From the NCBI RefSeq assembly GCF_004000825.1, contig NZ_BILZ01000001.1, forward strand, positions 1 to 64,000: a stretch of DNA of 64,000 nucleotides, in the 5' to 3' direction. The notes beneath the pieces are model-generated. The model had not been told where the DNA came from. It made no database searches and saw only the letters and a program-made list of their open reading frames with translations. Both the position numbers and the translations under genes were made by a program. Below are positions 43,223-51,474 of this stretch, piece after piece (positions within the stretch are counted from its first letter, which is position 1; each line of letters starts with the position of its first letter). This stretch comes from Paenibacillus kobensis NBRC 15729 (GTDB lineage: Bacteria; Bacillota; Bacilli; Paenibacillales; Paenibacillaceae).

Positions 43223-43294
43223 TCACTTGCGATATGCATAGGCTGTCACTTCTGCGCAGACCTCGACGATCTTGAAAGCAGGCTTAACCCACAT
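43223..43294 (-). CDS. pqqA: PqqA precursor peptide, 23 residues
   Basis: The peptide is MWVKPAFKIVEVCAEVTAYAYRK, with the conserved W-x-KP-x-F start, Glu15 and Tyr19 in the E-x-x-x-Y motif that becomes PQQ. AGGAGGT lies 6 bases before the ATG at 43294. It stands 47 bases upstream of pqqB on the same strand, the normal position. It has a cysteine at 13, which is not typical. It is far too short for usual gene calling. No processing protease (PqqF type) is in the window. Confidence 0.93.
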   Translation of the reverse strand: MWVKPAFKIVEVCAEVTAYAYRK

Positions 43295-43363
43295 GACCAC
43301 ACCTCCTAGAATCGCGATGTGTAACTTGCTTCATTGTATGTCGGCATAAGAATGTCCAAGAAG

Positions 43364-43417
43364 CAAAAAAAACGATGCAAAGTCCCATCCGTTCTACGGA
43401 TAGTGACCTGCATCGTT
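43364..43417 (-). terminator. Terminator of the WGxxGxxG-type gene
   Basis: Arms AACGATGCA and TGCATCGTT with inner ATCCG/CGGAT pairs. On the minus strand the stem is followed by eight T residues. It separates this gene from pqqA downstream on the same strand. Confidence 0.85.
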
Positions 43418-43436
43418 ATTCCTGAGATCTTCTTAT

Positions 43437-43931
43437 TTAGCGATCGTGTTGCGGATTCCGGCTGCGCATCCCGAAGAGCCCGAGCAATCCGAGCAATCCA
43501 AGCCAGCCCCAACCTTTGTTTCTGGAGGAAGTCGTATCCAGTGCGCGATATCCGTCATTCGCGTACGATTGCGTACGATACCCTGAATTGTGATCCGTCG
43601 TAATAGGTGTGTTTGCGTTTAGGTTTGCGTTCAGATTCGCGTTCGGGTTCACGTTAAGGAACTGACTGCCCGTTCCTGTTCCGTATACGCTGACTTCGTG
43701 ATTGGACGTTCCTGTTGTGCTTGCTGCTGATCCGTTGGTCGAGTGGATGTACGTTTTCGTACCGACTTGATTTGCAGAGATCCCGTCGTGAATGCCGTGC
43801 GAACTTGTCCCCATTCCGTTGCCGAGCCCGCCGTTGCCTCCGTTTGTCGTTCCTGTATAGGCATAAGCCGGAACCGAAAACAGGAGAGAAACTGCTGCGA
43901 CCCATAATCCAAGCAAAATTTTGCTTCTCAT
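43437..43931 (-). CDS. Secreted protein with WGxxGxxG-type C-terminus
   Basis: 164 residues. An N-terminal signal peptide (KILLGLWVAAVSLLFSVPAYA) precedes a Gly/Asn/Ser/Thr-rich low-complexity middle, including a NANLNANLNANT repeat. The C-terminus has NKGWGWLGLLGLLGLFGMRSR: a WGWxGxxG motif, a short hydrophobic helix and a basic tail, as in the WGxxGxxG-CTERM proteins of Paenibacillaceae. Such ends are probably sorting signals. The sorting protease was not seen in this window. Confidence 0.82.
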   Translation of the reverse strand: MRSKILLGLWVAAVSLLFSVPAYAYTGTTNGGNGGLGNGMGTSSHGIHDGISANQVGTKTYIHSTNGSAASTTGTSNHEVSVYGTGTGSQFLNVNPNANLNANLNANTPITTDHNSGYRTQSYANDGYRALDTTSSRNKGWGWLGLLGLLGLFGMRSRNPQHDR

Positions 43932-44071
43932 GAAGAACCTACCTGCCTTTGGAGGATGTTTTATATCCTCGGTTAGGGTTTCACGATTGCGGCAATCCTA
44001 TACCAAGCTCGTACTATGGTTAGTTCCTGCCGTATATATTGGAATTATGGACGGTAGGAAGGAGTATAGCC

Positions 44072-44620
44072 ATGGATGCGTTGTTCGCCTGGTTCTTAAC
44101 CTTGTCGCTTGGTTTCGATGCATTAATTGTCTCCGCTTCGTTGGGACTAAGAAAAGAGCCGAATCACAAAATAACCATCGCACTTGTGTTCGCTTCGGCC
44201 GAATCCCTGATGCCGATTGCCGGCATGATCATCGGGGGAGCACTTGGTCATTATTTCAAAGGTGCGATTTCTGTGATCGGCGCTCTGTTATTGATCGGAG
44301 TGGCGATTTATTTTCTTTTCTTCGACCAGGATGAGGATGAAAATGCGGCACTACAGCATCCGCTCGCCGGGTGGCCGCTGCTAGCGGTGGCGGTCGGCAT
44401 CAGCCTGGACGAGCTCGCAGTAGGTTTTACCGCCGGATTGATGCAAGCGCCGATCGTGCTCACGATCTTACTGATCGCTGTCCAATCTTTTGCCTTCTCC
44501 ATGATCGGCGTCATTTTTGGTGCCAAGTTGAAGCCATTCCTAGGAGAATGGGCAGAAAAAGCAGCGGGTATCGTGCTTGGACTTATAGGCGTATGGATGC
44601 TTATCGAGAACATTGCCTAA
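44072..44620 (+). CDS. mntP: MntP-type manganese efflux pump
   Basis: 182 residues from the ATG at 44072, 8 bases after AGGAAGGAG; earlier in-frame starts have no such site. Six hydrophobic segments form two similar halves (GFDALIVSASLGLRK and GISLDELAVGFTAGL), each with the acidic residue typical of MntP. It would export Mn(II). No Mn riboswitch (yybP-ykoY type) was recognised upstream. Confidence 0.85.
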   Translation: MDALFAWFLTLSLGFDALIVSASLGLRKEPNHKITIALVFASAESLMPIAGMIIGGALGHYFKGAISVIGALLLIGVAIYFLFFDQDEDENAALQHPLAGWPLLAVAVGISLDELAVGFTAGLMQAPIVLTILLIAVQSFAFSMIGVIFGAKLKPFLGEWAEKAAGIVLGLIGVWMLIENIA

Positions 44621-44767
44621 CCGTATGGCTGCTGTACTAGTTACAAAGGAATTGAAGGGGAGAACATTACTTAGGCGATGATCCATTCAGCAAAAAAACA
44701 ATCAGAGAAAGTGAAGATTTATAATTGGCGAGAAATGAATGAATTGCTTTAATTATCGAAATCAATA

Positions 44768-44795
44768 TTGACTAATCGATTGCTTGGTTTATACT
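44768..44795 (+). promoter_or_regulatory. Promoter of the leader before the APH-like gene
   Basis: TTGACT, 16-base spacer, TATACT: close to the sigma-A consensus. The transcript would begin near 44802 and reach the terminator 45046-45083, about 280 bases downstream. Confidence 0.65.
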
Positions 44796-44801
44796 GTAAC
44801 A

Positions 44802-45083
44802 AATAGTTGATTGGTGGGATATATACAGTGATGATGATGGCGGTATTCCTGACGGAAATCCAAGGTTAAATTAACCTAATCGTACATGAGCGTGACGGAC
44901 GCACTCTGCTTAATGAAGTAGGGATTGTTTGGCATTGTCGTAGCTTATGTACTCCGTCATGAACCGAAACCTTCATCACTGCTTCTGTTTGGAATGCTTG
45001 TTATAAGGGATAAGGGATTACCTTGTTAAGGCATGACGACGAAGAAGCCGTTGGTGAACGATTGTTCATCTGCGGTTTTTTTT
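44802..45083 (+). ncRNA. Candidate leader RNA with short peptide and terminator
   Basis: The predicted leader contains a 12-codon frame (44831-44869, MMMAVFLTEIQG) behind GGTGGG, whose stop lies in the palindrome AGGTTAA-A-TTAACCT (44863-44877), and ends in a terminator 48 bases before the kinase gene. This is the layout of attenuation, either by ribosome stalling or by a ligand. No T-box, M-box or other known riboswitch motif was recognised. It could also be an independent small RNA. Confidence 0.4.
45046..45083 (+). terminator. Terminator at the end of the leader
   Basis: AGCCG and CGGTT arms with an inner GTGAAC/GTTCAT stem, then nine T residues. It lies before, not after, a coding gene. 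Confidence 0.8.
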
Positions 45084-45131
45084 ATTTCGCAATCACTATT
45101 TAGTTTATGATGAAATGGGAGTTGAACGATA

Positions 45132-46058
45132 ATGGCTTATGAGAAACCGAATGTGGCTATGAGTGAAATTGAACACATATTGCAGAATCATCTAGGGTCG
45201 GATGTTGCTGAAATCACGCCGCTGTCGGGTGGGAATATGAGCAACGTGTTTTCTTGCAGCTTCGAAGAGAAAGGTTACATTGTGAAATTTAGCGATCTGC
45301 CACATGCGTATGAGACGGAACATTATATATCCAATTTGCTGTCGGTTCAGGGCATCCCATACCCCCAAAATTTGGCGTTGGGGAAAACTAGCCAGGGGTT
45401 GACCTATTTGCTTATGGAACGGATGGAAGGGCGCACCTTGTCCGAATTTACAGCAGTGGAACAAGCTCAACAGTTACCTGAGATTATGGGCATCCTATCA
45501 AAACTAGCCAATGCGGATGTTAGGGCAACGAACGGATACGGGTGGATCGGATCCGATGGCAATGGATCCCATGCAACATGGAGGGACTTCATCGTTGCCT
45601 CTAATGCGGAAGATCAGACGGGGACGTTCTGGGAGAACTGGCACGATCTTTTCCGCACGTCTTGCTTGGAGAAAGACGTCTACGAAGAAATCTATAATCG
45701 TCTGATGGCCTACGTCCACTATAATGAATCGGATAGAAGCTTTATACACGGAGATTTTCACCAGTGGAATATGATGTCCGACGGAACACGGATTACCGGT
45801 ATCATTGATGGAAATAGCATGTACGGCGATTCACTAGTAGACCTTGTCGTTCTCGACCGGCATTTGCCCGAGCTTGGTGTCATTAACGCCTATCAGAACA
45901 TGCAAGAGAAAGCTGGAATCGCGACTCCTAATTTTAAAGAGCGGTTAATGGGCGCCTATTACTGCAAGGGACTCGATGGGCTCCGATTTTATGCGAAGAT
46001 GGGGTGGAAAGATGCTTATCAGGGCACACTGGATTTTCTTCTAAATCTGAAAGATTAA
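45132..46058 (+). CDS. APH-family phosphotransferase
   Basis: 308 residues behind GGGAG. It has the kinase-like motifs SFIHGDFHQWNMM (catalytic Asp region, near residue 206) and GIIDGNSMYGDSLVDLVVLDRHLPELG (metal-binding Asp, near 225). An N-terminal lobe starts with PLSGGNMSNVFSCSF. The family phosphorylates aminoglycosides, macrolides or small metabolites such as homoserine or choline. Genuine resistance cannot be told from sequence. Its expression may be under attenuation by the leader. Confidence 0.85.
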   Translation: MAYEKPNVAMSEIEHILQNHLGSDVAEITPLSGGNMSNVFSCSFEEKGYIVKFSDLPHAYETEHYISNLLSVQGIPYPQNLALGKTSQGLTYLLMERMEGRTLSEFTAVEQAQQLPEIMGILSKLANADVRATNGYGWIGSDGNGSHATWRDFIVASNAEDQTGTFWENWHDLFRTSCLEKDVYEEIYNRLMAYVHYNESDRSFIHGDFHQWNMMSDGTRITGIIDGNSMYGDSLVDLVVLDRHLPELGVINAYQNMQEKAGIATPNFKERLMGAYYCKGLDGLRFYAKMGWKDAYQGTLDFLLNLKD

Positions 46059-46190
46059 CAAGCAGAAACTTTCGGCAACCGACACTGCGTGCGGGAAGGA
46101 ATGTGATCTGTTAGTAGAAACTTTTTCCATATCGTTGACGTCTAAATGCTGCTGTTATTACAAGTATGATGGAAGGAGATGTAAGGTGCA

Positions 46191-47159
46191 ATGAAATGGA
46201 TTCGAATCTCCGTCATCATAATTGCTGCGCTAGTGTTGTCGGCATGTTTATCTTCCAAGTCGAATGACATTTCGTCGCCCTCAATAAGTCAAGACGATAT
46301 GGCCGAGACGGCCGAGAATAAGATAAATTCCGACATACGGAGCCCCGAAGCCACGCGAAGCCCGCAAATGTCTTTGATGGTCGAAGTGCAGTCGGGCGGA
46401 TCTATCATTCAAGCCTATACGTTCAATGACAAGATGGAGAACGCCGTTTTCCGCAAACACACTTCGCTGCCGTACGGGGCTTACGTTCCGGAATTCATGG
46501 TTCAACGAGAATTTGCCGAAGGGGTCGAGTGGGGCTACGGAGAGCCGAGAAACTCATTCGCCATTATGGATGGAAGCTTGATCCAGCCGAACTTTCAGAT
46601 GACCGATCCCGATTTGGCAGAGTATAAAGAATACTTGGGCACGGATCGGAGCGACTCGACCATGGAATACGACTACTTCTCGTTCCATGTCGAATCGAAT
46701 GAGTTGATCATCCGCTTTGCATATACAAACGAGGAGAAGGTGAAGGCGCGGAAGTTGTTTCTAGCCATGATAGCCTCGATTAGGGAGACTCATGCGAGCG
46801 AGGACTACAAAGCAGGCGTTTTCTTAACCTACAACGAATCGACGCTGGATGAGACCCATAAAGCGGTGCTGCAAAGCGCGTTGGCGAGCATGGACGCTAT
46901 CATTTCCAAAGACGCCCAGAAATTCGCAAAATCGCTGGAATCACAAGCTCTAGCGGATGCGCTCAGCTTTTTGATCGATGATGGAAGGCAGTACCGGTTC
47001 GAACAACTGGAATCCATCACGTCATTGGATGAGAAAAGATATAACGTCAACGTGGCCTATAAGGCGCTAAGCGAAGAGGGCTTCTTATTTAATTCCACCT
47101 ATGCATTCACGGTCAGAAAAAACAAAAGCGGTGAATGGAAAGTCGCGAATATCGACTAG
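46191..47159 (+). CDS. Lipoprotein of unknown function
   Basis: 322 residues behind GGAAGGAG. A lipoprotein signal ends in LSAC (Cys19), followed by a polar linker. The body is mixed alpha/beta without a recognised motif, and the C-terminus (YAFTVRKNKSGEWKVANID) looks like an SnoaL/NTF2-type end strand. It has its own ribosome site and no operon partner. Confidence 0.75.
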   Translation: MKWIRISVIIIAALVLSACLSSKSNDISSPSISQDDMAETAENKINSDIRSPEATRSPQMSLMVEVQSGGSIIQAYTFNDKMENAVFRKHTSLPYGAYVPEFMVQREFAEGVEWGYGEPRNSFAIMDGSLIQPNFQMTDPDLAEYKEYLGTDRSDSTMEYDYFSFHVESNELIIRFAYTNEEKVKARKLFLAMIASIRETHASEDYKAGVFLTYNESTLDETHKAVLQSALASMDAIISKDAQKFAKSLESQALADALSFLIDDGRQYRFEQLESITSLDEKRYNVNVAYKALSEEGFLFNSTYAFTVRKNKSGEWKVANID

Positions 47160-47245
47160 TGGAGCAACCATAAACGCTTGTGCCAGAGTCACACATCCGC
47201 TACGCCTACAATATGATGAGTCTAGAAAGCTAAAGAGGTGAGCCA

Positions 47246-47692
47246 ATGGCAGTCGTAAAAGCCAGACAACAAGATATTGATATGCTGGCAAGGTTGCTTC
47301 GAGCCGAAGCGGAGACCGAAGGCGAAATGGGCATGCTCCTTGTTGGGAATGTCGGCATCAACCGAATAAGAGCGAACTGCTCCGACTTTAAAAATCTCCG
47401 GACAATACCCGAGATGATCAACCAGCCGCATGCGTTCGAAGCGTTGCAACACGGGATGTACTATCAAAGCGCAAGGGACAGGGAACGCCGTCTGGCGCAA
47501 CGGGTTGTGAACGGGGAGCGGAATTGGCCAGCCAAATTTTCCCTATGGTATTTCCGTCCGGGATCATTCGATAATCCTGGACCATGTCCGCCAACTTGGT
47601 ATAATCAGCCGTTGGTCGGCCGATGGAAGAAACATTGTTTTTATGAACCAACTGCGGAAGAGTGTGAAAGTGTATATAATACGTTCGGTTAA
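47246..47692 (+). CDS. cwlJ: CwlJ-like cell wall hydrolase
   Basis: 148 residues behind AGAGGTG. It has the SleB/CwlJ catalytic-domain pattern: LARLLRAEAETEGEMGMLLVGNVGINRI with the probable catalytic Glu, then FSLWYFRPGSFDNPGPCPPTWYNQP. There is no signal peptide, as in CwlJ, which is placed in the spore coat and opens cortex peptidoglycan in germination. Its usual partner gerQ is not adjacent. Confidence 0.88.
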   Translation: MAVVKARQQDIDMLARLLRAEAETEGEMGMLLVGNVGINRIRANCSDFKNLRTIPEMINQPHAFEALQHGMYYQSARDRERRLAQRVVNGERNWPAKFSLWYFRPGSFDNPGPCPPTWYNQPLVGRWKKHCFYEPTAEECESVYNTFG

Positions 47693-47709
47693 CAAAAATA
47701 TATGATATT

Positions 47710-47735
47710 AAAGCCGCGTATTTCGCGGCTTTTTT
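47710..47735. terminator. Terminator between convergent genes
   Basis: AAAGCCGCG and CGCGGCTTT around a TATTT loop, then T residues. It serves cwlJ and possibly the opposite gene. Confidence 0.9.
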
Positions 47736-47779
47736 AATTTACGAATACAAGATGGATGCACTGAGCAGCATGGAATGGA

Positions 47780-48052
47780 TCAGAAAAGAGTCGGAATCGG
47801 CGGACACGATGAGGCATCGATGAACCTCGGATCGATACCGTAGAAGTACCAGTATGAGCCGCTCCATCTAAAGCCTGCAACACCGTCCATATCGACATGC
47901 GTCGGAAAAAACCAGAAGCTTTCGCCTGTTCTAAGCCATACATAGGTGTACTGGTACATGCAGTCGATGATATAAGAAACGGCGGGTTTCGGCGGGATGA
48001 ATGCGGGAGGAGGAGACTGCGGCGCCTGTCTCATTGATCCTTTATTGACCAT
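47780..48052 (-). CDS. Small proline- and aromatic-rich protein, unknown
   Basis: 90 residues behind a GGAGTGA site. The N-terminal part is proline-rich (APQSPPPAFIPPKPA); the C-terminal part is full of aromatic residues and has one Cys near each end (CMYQYTYVWLRTGESFWFFP, then SYWYFYGIDPRFIDASSC). Similar small proteins occur in spore formers. It faces cwlJ, so a spore-surface role is possible but not shown. Confidence 0.65.
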   Translation of the reverse strand: MVNKGSMRQAPQSPPPAFIPPKPAVSYIIDCMYQYTYVWLRTGESFWFFPTHVDMDGVAGFRWSGSYWYFYGIDPRFIDASSCPPIPTLF

Positions 48053-48343
48053 TTAAGTCACTCCTCGCGGAAGATATTCATGAATTAACAAGCAAGTGTA
48101 TTGTAGACTATGCAAGCGCCTAACGGCTTGACTGTACTCATGCCTACGCCAGTTGGTTGAATTAGCTATGATTAATGAATAGGTCGATTCGAAAGGGGCA
48201 TTTATATCTAGGACTAGAAATGTTTTTTTATGGTATTATTGTTTGGGTATCTAGTCCATTTTGAATAGATCAATATGGAACAGATCATGAAACGATGTTG
48301 CAAATTATATGTCCTAGTGAAAGCGTGGGGGATCTTAGATCAA

Positions 48344-48763
48344 ATGGATTTCAAAAAGCCGGCTGTATTCGTGCTAGTCATTGTTATTGTTTTCTCATTA
48401 ATTGGATGTAAGAGTTCTAATCCTAATGGTGATTTTACGGAAATTAGCAAACATCTCGCCCAGCATATGAATCAATTGGATGATGAGGATGGCGTGACAC
48501 TAGTAGGTTTTGCCGCTGACCCAAAAGAGAATGTGTTTAAAATTGGAGTAGGTTACGACTCAACTATGACCAATTTGCGCCTAGAGCAAATTATCGAAGG
48601 TTACCTGTCTGATTCCGTCTCGACGATTAAGGAAAGTGACTGGCATCAAAAACTAAAGCCTTATAACATTATCATTGAACGTATTGGAGTAGTGAAAACA
48701 AACTTCCCCGTTATTGCACATAAAAATGAGGGAGAAACGGATTTAACATTCTTTATTAGTTAA
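48344..48763 (+). CDS. Small lipoprotein, unknown
   Basis: 139 residues from the ATG at 48344, preceded by GGGGGA; an ATG at 48275 gives 23 extra residues that would spoil the signal peptide. The lipobox is LIGC with Cys22. The rest has LEQIIEGYLSDSV and no known motif. Confidence 0.65.
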   Translation: MDFKKPAVFVLVIVIVFSLIGCKSSNPNGDFTEISKHLAQHMNQLDDEDGVTLVGFAADPKENVFKIGVGYDSTMTNLRLEQIIEGYLSDSVSTIKESDWHQKLKPYNIIIERIGVVKTNFPVIAHKNEGETDLTFFIS

Positions 48764-48796
48764 ACGATATAGGACAGATCGAGATAATATCGAGTT

Positions 48797-48835
48797 AAAA
48801 ACGCCGGTAACCTTAAGAAGGTGACCGGCGTTTTT
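48797..48835. terminator. Bidirectional terminator
   Basis: AAAACGCCGGT and ACCGGCGTTTT with an inner ACCTT/AAGGT pair, between convergent genes. Confidence 0.9.
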
Positions 48836-48838
48836 ACA

Positions 48839-49240
48839 TTAGCTTTTCGGCATTTTGCTCTCGTCCATGTATAGAAGGTTCCACCGGTGACCATCCAGGT
48901 CGGCAAAAGCTGCGCCGTACATCCAGCCGTCAATTTCACTCGGCTTGCCAAAGATGCTTCCGCCGGCAAACTCTGCCTTCTGAATATAGGTATCGACTTC
49001 ATCTCTGCTTTTAGCACCGATGGAAAATATAACTTCTGCGCTATGGGAAGTATCTGCGATTCTTGAACCTGTAAATTTCTCGAACGTCGCATCCGGGAAC
49101 AGTAAAATCGTGGTTTGGCCTATGACAAGCTTAGCTCTCTCGCTGCCAACGCTCGCCGCTTCGAATCCAATGGCATTAAAAAATGCAGTGGACCGCTCAA
49201 CATCCTTGACCGGCAGGTTAATCCAAATCTCCTGTGACAT
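48839..49240 (-). CDS. VOC-family protein
   Basis: 133 residues. It starts EIWINLPVKDVERSTAFFNAIGF and ends AAFADLDGHRWNLLYMDES, the repeated beta-alpha-beta-beta-beta pattern of the glyoxalase/bleomycin-resistance superfamily. It is cytoplasmic. Substrate unknown. Downstream is the shared terminator. Confidence 0.88.
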   Translation of the reverse strand: MSQEIWINLPVKDVERSTAFFNAIGFEAASVGSERAKLVIGQTTILLFPDATFEKFTGSRIADTSHSAEVIFSIGAKSRDEVDTYIQKAEFAGGSIFGKPSEIDGWMYGAAFADLDGHRWNLLYMDESKMPKS

Positions 49241-49320
49241 GGCTATAGCCTCCTGGAATATATTTTCAACTACTCCTACTATACTCTACTTCTGGCATCA
49301 GAAGCGAATCTCATAAAAGA

Positions 49321-49361
49321 AACCGCAAGGTATGACATTCCTGTCATTATCCTGCGGTTTC
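49321..49361. terminator. Hairpin, likely terminator
   Basis: AACCGCA and TGCGGTT arms with an inner ATGACA/TGTCAT stem. It lies between two minus-strand genes and reads as AAACCGCAGG on the minus strand with a weak T-run. Confidence 0.55.
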
Positions 49362-49453
49362 AAGAGAATATGGCGATCACTCCTTGATTATAAACCAAGA
49401 AATAATCGCCAATTCATTATGGATTAAACGCGTAGATCTACGATCAGCTTATT

Positions 49454-49891
49454 TTAATAAACATTAATTACATAGCCATTGGTAGTAGATATTGAATTGG
49501 TTACATCGATGTTAGCAGTTGCATACGGCTGCACGATTATGTCGTAGACATAGAGCCCGGGTTGCTGTGACAAATAGTATATTCTTCCCTGGCCAGTAAA
49601 GTTTATGCTGGATGGATATACGTTGGCTGAAGCCGAGCTAGAAACCGTTACTTGATATGCCCTAGCGTACGGAGTGCCATTATAAATTTTGAATGATTCT
49701 GTTGCATACGGACCCAATGTACGGTAAGCGCCATAGCCGGAATCAATCGAAGTATAGGATGAAGCGAGAGCTGATACATTGCTCACGGATGCTGATGCAT
49801 TTGCATTTGAAGAAACCAACAGTGAACCCAAAATAAGAGAGGCACTTAATAATGCGATAGAACTTTTCTTCACTAAGCTTTTAATAACCAT
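49454..49891 (-). CDS. Small secreted protein, unknown
   Basis: 145 residues with a signal peptide (SSIALLSASLILGSLLVSSNANA, cut after Ala). The mature part is rich in Ser, Tyr, Ala and Asn and looks all-beta. No Cys and no catalytic motif. It may be a surface or matrix protein. Confidence 0.7.
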   Translation of the reverse strand: MVIKSLVKKSSIALLSASLILGSLLVSSNANASASVSNVSALASSYTSIDSGYGAYRTLGPYATESFKIYNGTPYARAYQVTVSSSASANVYPSSINFTGQGRIYYLSQQPGLYVYDIIVQPYATANIDVTNSISTTNGYVINVY

Positions 49892-50051
49892 TTATAGCAA
49901 TCCTCCTAAATATTCCTATCTTTGGACTGGCCAGCCCCTAGAGATTGATCCTGTTTAGGCATCAGATCAGTATTTTTTGTTTGACCTCATATACGAAAGA
50001 CAGTTGGAACAAACTAGTATGGAACGCTAACTCAGTGAGGTGTACATTCTG

Positions 50052-51317
50052 ATGAACGAGGAACTTATCCTGCAATCCATACGTAAGCTGGCCCGCAAGT
50101 ATACAGGAGCAGAAGACGCAAACGAGTTAATCGATCGAGCCAGCAGTGCCAAATTCGTGCTTCTTGGAGAAGCGTCTCACGGGACTTCAGAGTTTTATAC
50201 CGACCGAGCGGCTCTGTCCAAACGGCTTATAACTGAATATGGATATCGATTTATTGCCGTAGAGGGCGATTGGCCGTCTTGCTACACCCTCAATCGATAT
50301 GTAAAAGGTTGCTCGGCCGCAGCAAAGGACGCACGAGAGGCACTAATGGATTTTGCCCGATGGCCTTCTTGGATGTGGTTGAATCGAGAAATCGTAGAGC
50401 TGGCAGAATGGCTTCGCCGATATAATGCCGATAAACCGGATGCGGAGAAGGTAGGCTTCTATGGGATTGATATTTACAGCTTATGGGAGTCGATGGACGA
50501 AATTCTGAAATACCTAGGGACCAAAGAAGGCGCGGATATAGAGGCGGCAAAACGGGCTTTCGAGTGTTTCCAACCGTATGGCGGAGACGAGCAACGCTAC
50601 GGGGTATCGGCAGCACTATATGGGGAAGACAGCTGCGAGGAAGAAGTCGTAACCCTGCTGCGAAAGCTGCAGGACAAGTGGAAAGAAGCGCAACCGGACG
50701 ATCGAGAGAATACGTTAAGCGCAGAGATGAACGCCATGGCGGTCCAAGGCGGGGAAGCTTATTACCGCACCATGATTCGTCATGACGCCGAATCTTGGAA
50801 CGTTCGGGACCGTCACATGGTCCAAGCGATTGAGAAATTGGCCGATTTCCATGGACCGCAAGCGCGTGCGATCATCTGGGAACACAACACCCATATCGGA
50901 GATGCACGTTATACGGATATGGCGGCGGACGGCATGATCAACGTGGGACAGTTATTGCGTGAAAAATACGGCAAAGATGTATATGCCATCGGCTACGGCA
51001 CATACCAAGGAACCGTTATCGCCGGACGATCCTGGGGGGCGCCTTCTCAAGAGATGAAGGTTCCGAAGGCGATCGAGGGCAGTTGGGAAGAACTGCTCCA
51101 CCGCAGCGGGGCGGAAAACAAATTGCTCCTATTCGAAGATGGACAACCGGTGCTTGACGATGCCATTCTAGGAAACAGAGCGATAGGAGTCGTGTACCAT
51201 CCAGAGCGCGAGCGGGGCAATTACGTGCCGACAGCCGTCTCCAAACGTTACGATGCCTTTATTTTCCTTGATGAGACCAAGGCGCTGTCTCCATTGGAAT
51301 CAGCGCTTGTCCCATAA
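50052..51317 (+). CDS. Erythromycin esterase-like protein
   Basis: 421 residues from the ATG at 50052; a GTG at 50040 directly abuts the TGAGG site and is too close. It has the family motifs LLGEASHGTSEFY, FIAVEGDWPSCY and IIWEHNTHIGDARYTD, the His and Glu residues being those of the proposed active site. Most members are not macrolide esterases, so resistance cannot be claimed. No signal peptide. Confidence 0.87.
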   Translation: MNEELILQSIRKLARKYTGAEDANELIDRASSAKFVLLGEASHGTSEFYTDRAALSKRLITEYGYRFIAVEGDWPSCYTLNRYVKGCSAAAKDAREALMDFARWPSWMWLNREIVELAEWLRRYNADKPDAEKVGFYGIDIYSLWESMDEILKYLGTKEGADIEAAKRAFECFQPYGGDEQRYGVSAALYGEDSCEEEVVTLLRKLQDKWKEAQPDDRENTLSAEMNAMAVQGGEAYYRTMIRHDAESWNVRDRHMVQAIEKLADFHGPQARAIIWEHNTHIGDARYTDMAADGMINVGQLLREKYGKDVYAIGYGTYQGTVIAGRSWGAPSQEMKVPKAIEGSWEELLHRSGAENKLLLFEDGQPVLDDAILGNRAIGVVYHPERERGNYVPTAVSKRYDAFIFLDETKALSPLESALVP

Positions 51318-51342
51318 GCCGCCAAAATAGGCGGCTTTCTAA
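51315..51342 (+). terminator. Terminator after the esterase-like gene
   Basis: AAGCCGCC and GGCGGCTT around AAAATA, then TTCT. The left arm overlaps the stop codon. Confidence 0.75.
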
Positions 51343-51474
51343 TTGAACCAACGGAATAACCTAAGTATAATAGGGTTGAGCTTGTCAGAGGCAAACAGTC
51401 AGCGAATGGTTATAGTGTAGAGTGAGCCTGCAGCTGACCAATATGTAATCGAAGGGCGGAAAAAAGTAGAATTC

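Larger units (their letters stand above)
44621..45131. other. Long intergenic region with a structured leader
   Basis: 511 bases. The first 145 hold nothing recognised. From 44768 it has a promoter, a 12-codon reading frame, a palindrome, a distant inverted repeat (TGACGGA at 44893 and TCCGTCA at 44953) and a terminator. See the separate entries. Confidence 0.6.

Noticed and set aside
44802-45083. T-box or Mn riboswitch
   Set aside because: No T-box core (AGGGTGG) or yybP-ykoY consensus was seen; the leader stays unclassified.
50052-51317. Confirmed macrolide resistance gene
   Set aside because: Only family motifs are present; most relatives of this family do not cleave macrolides.
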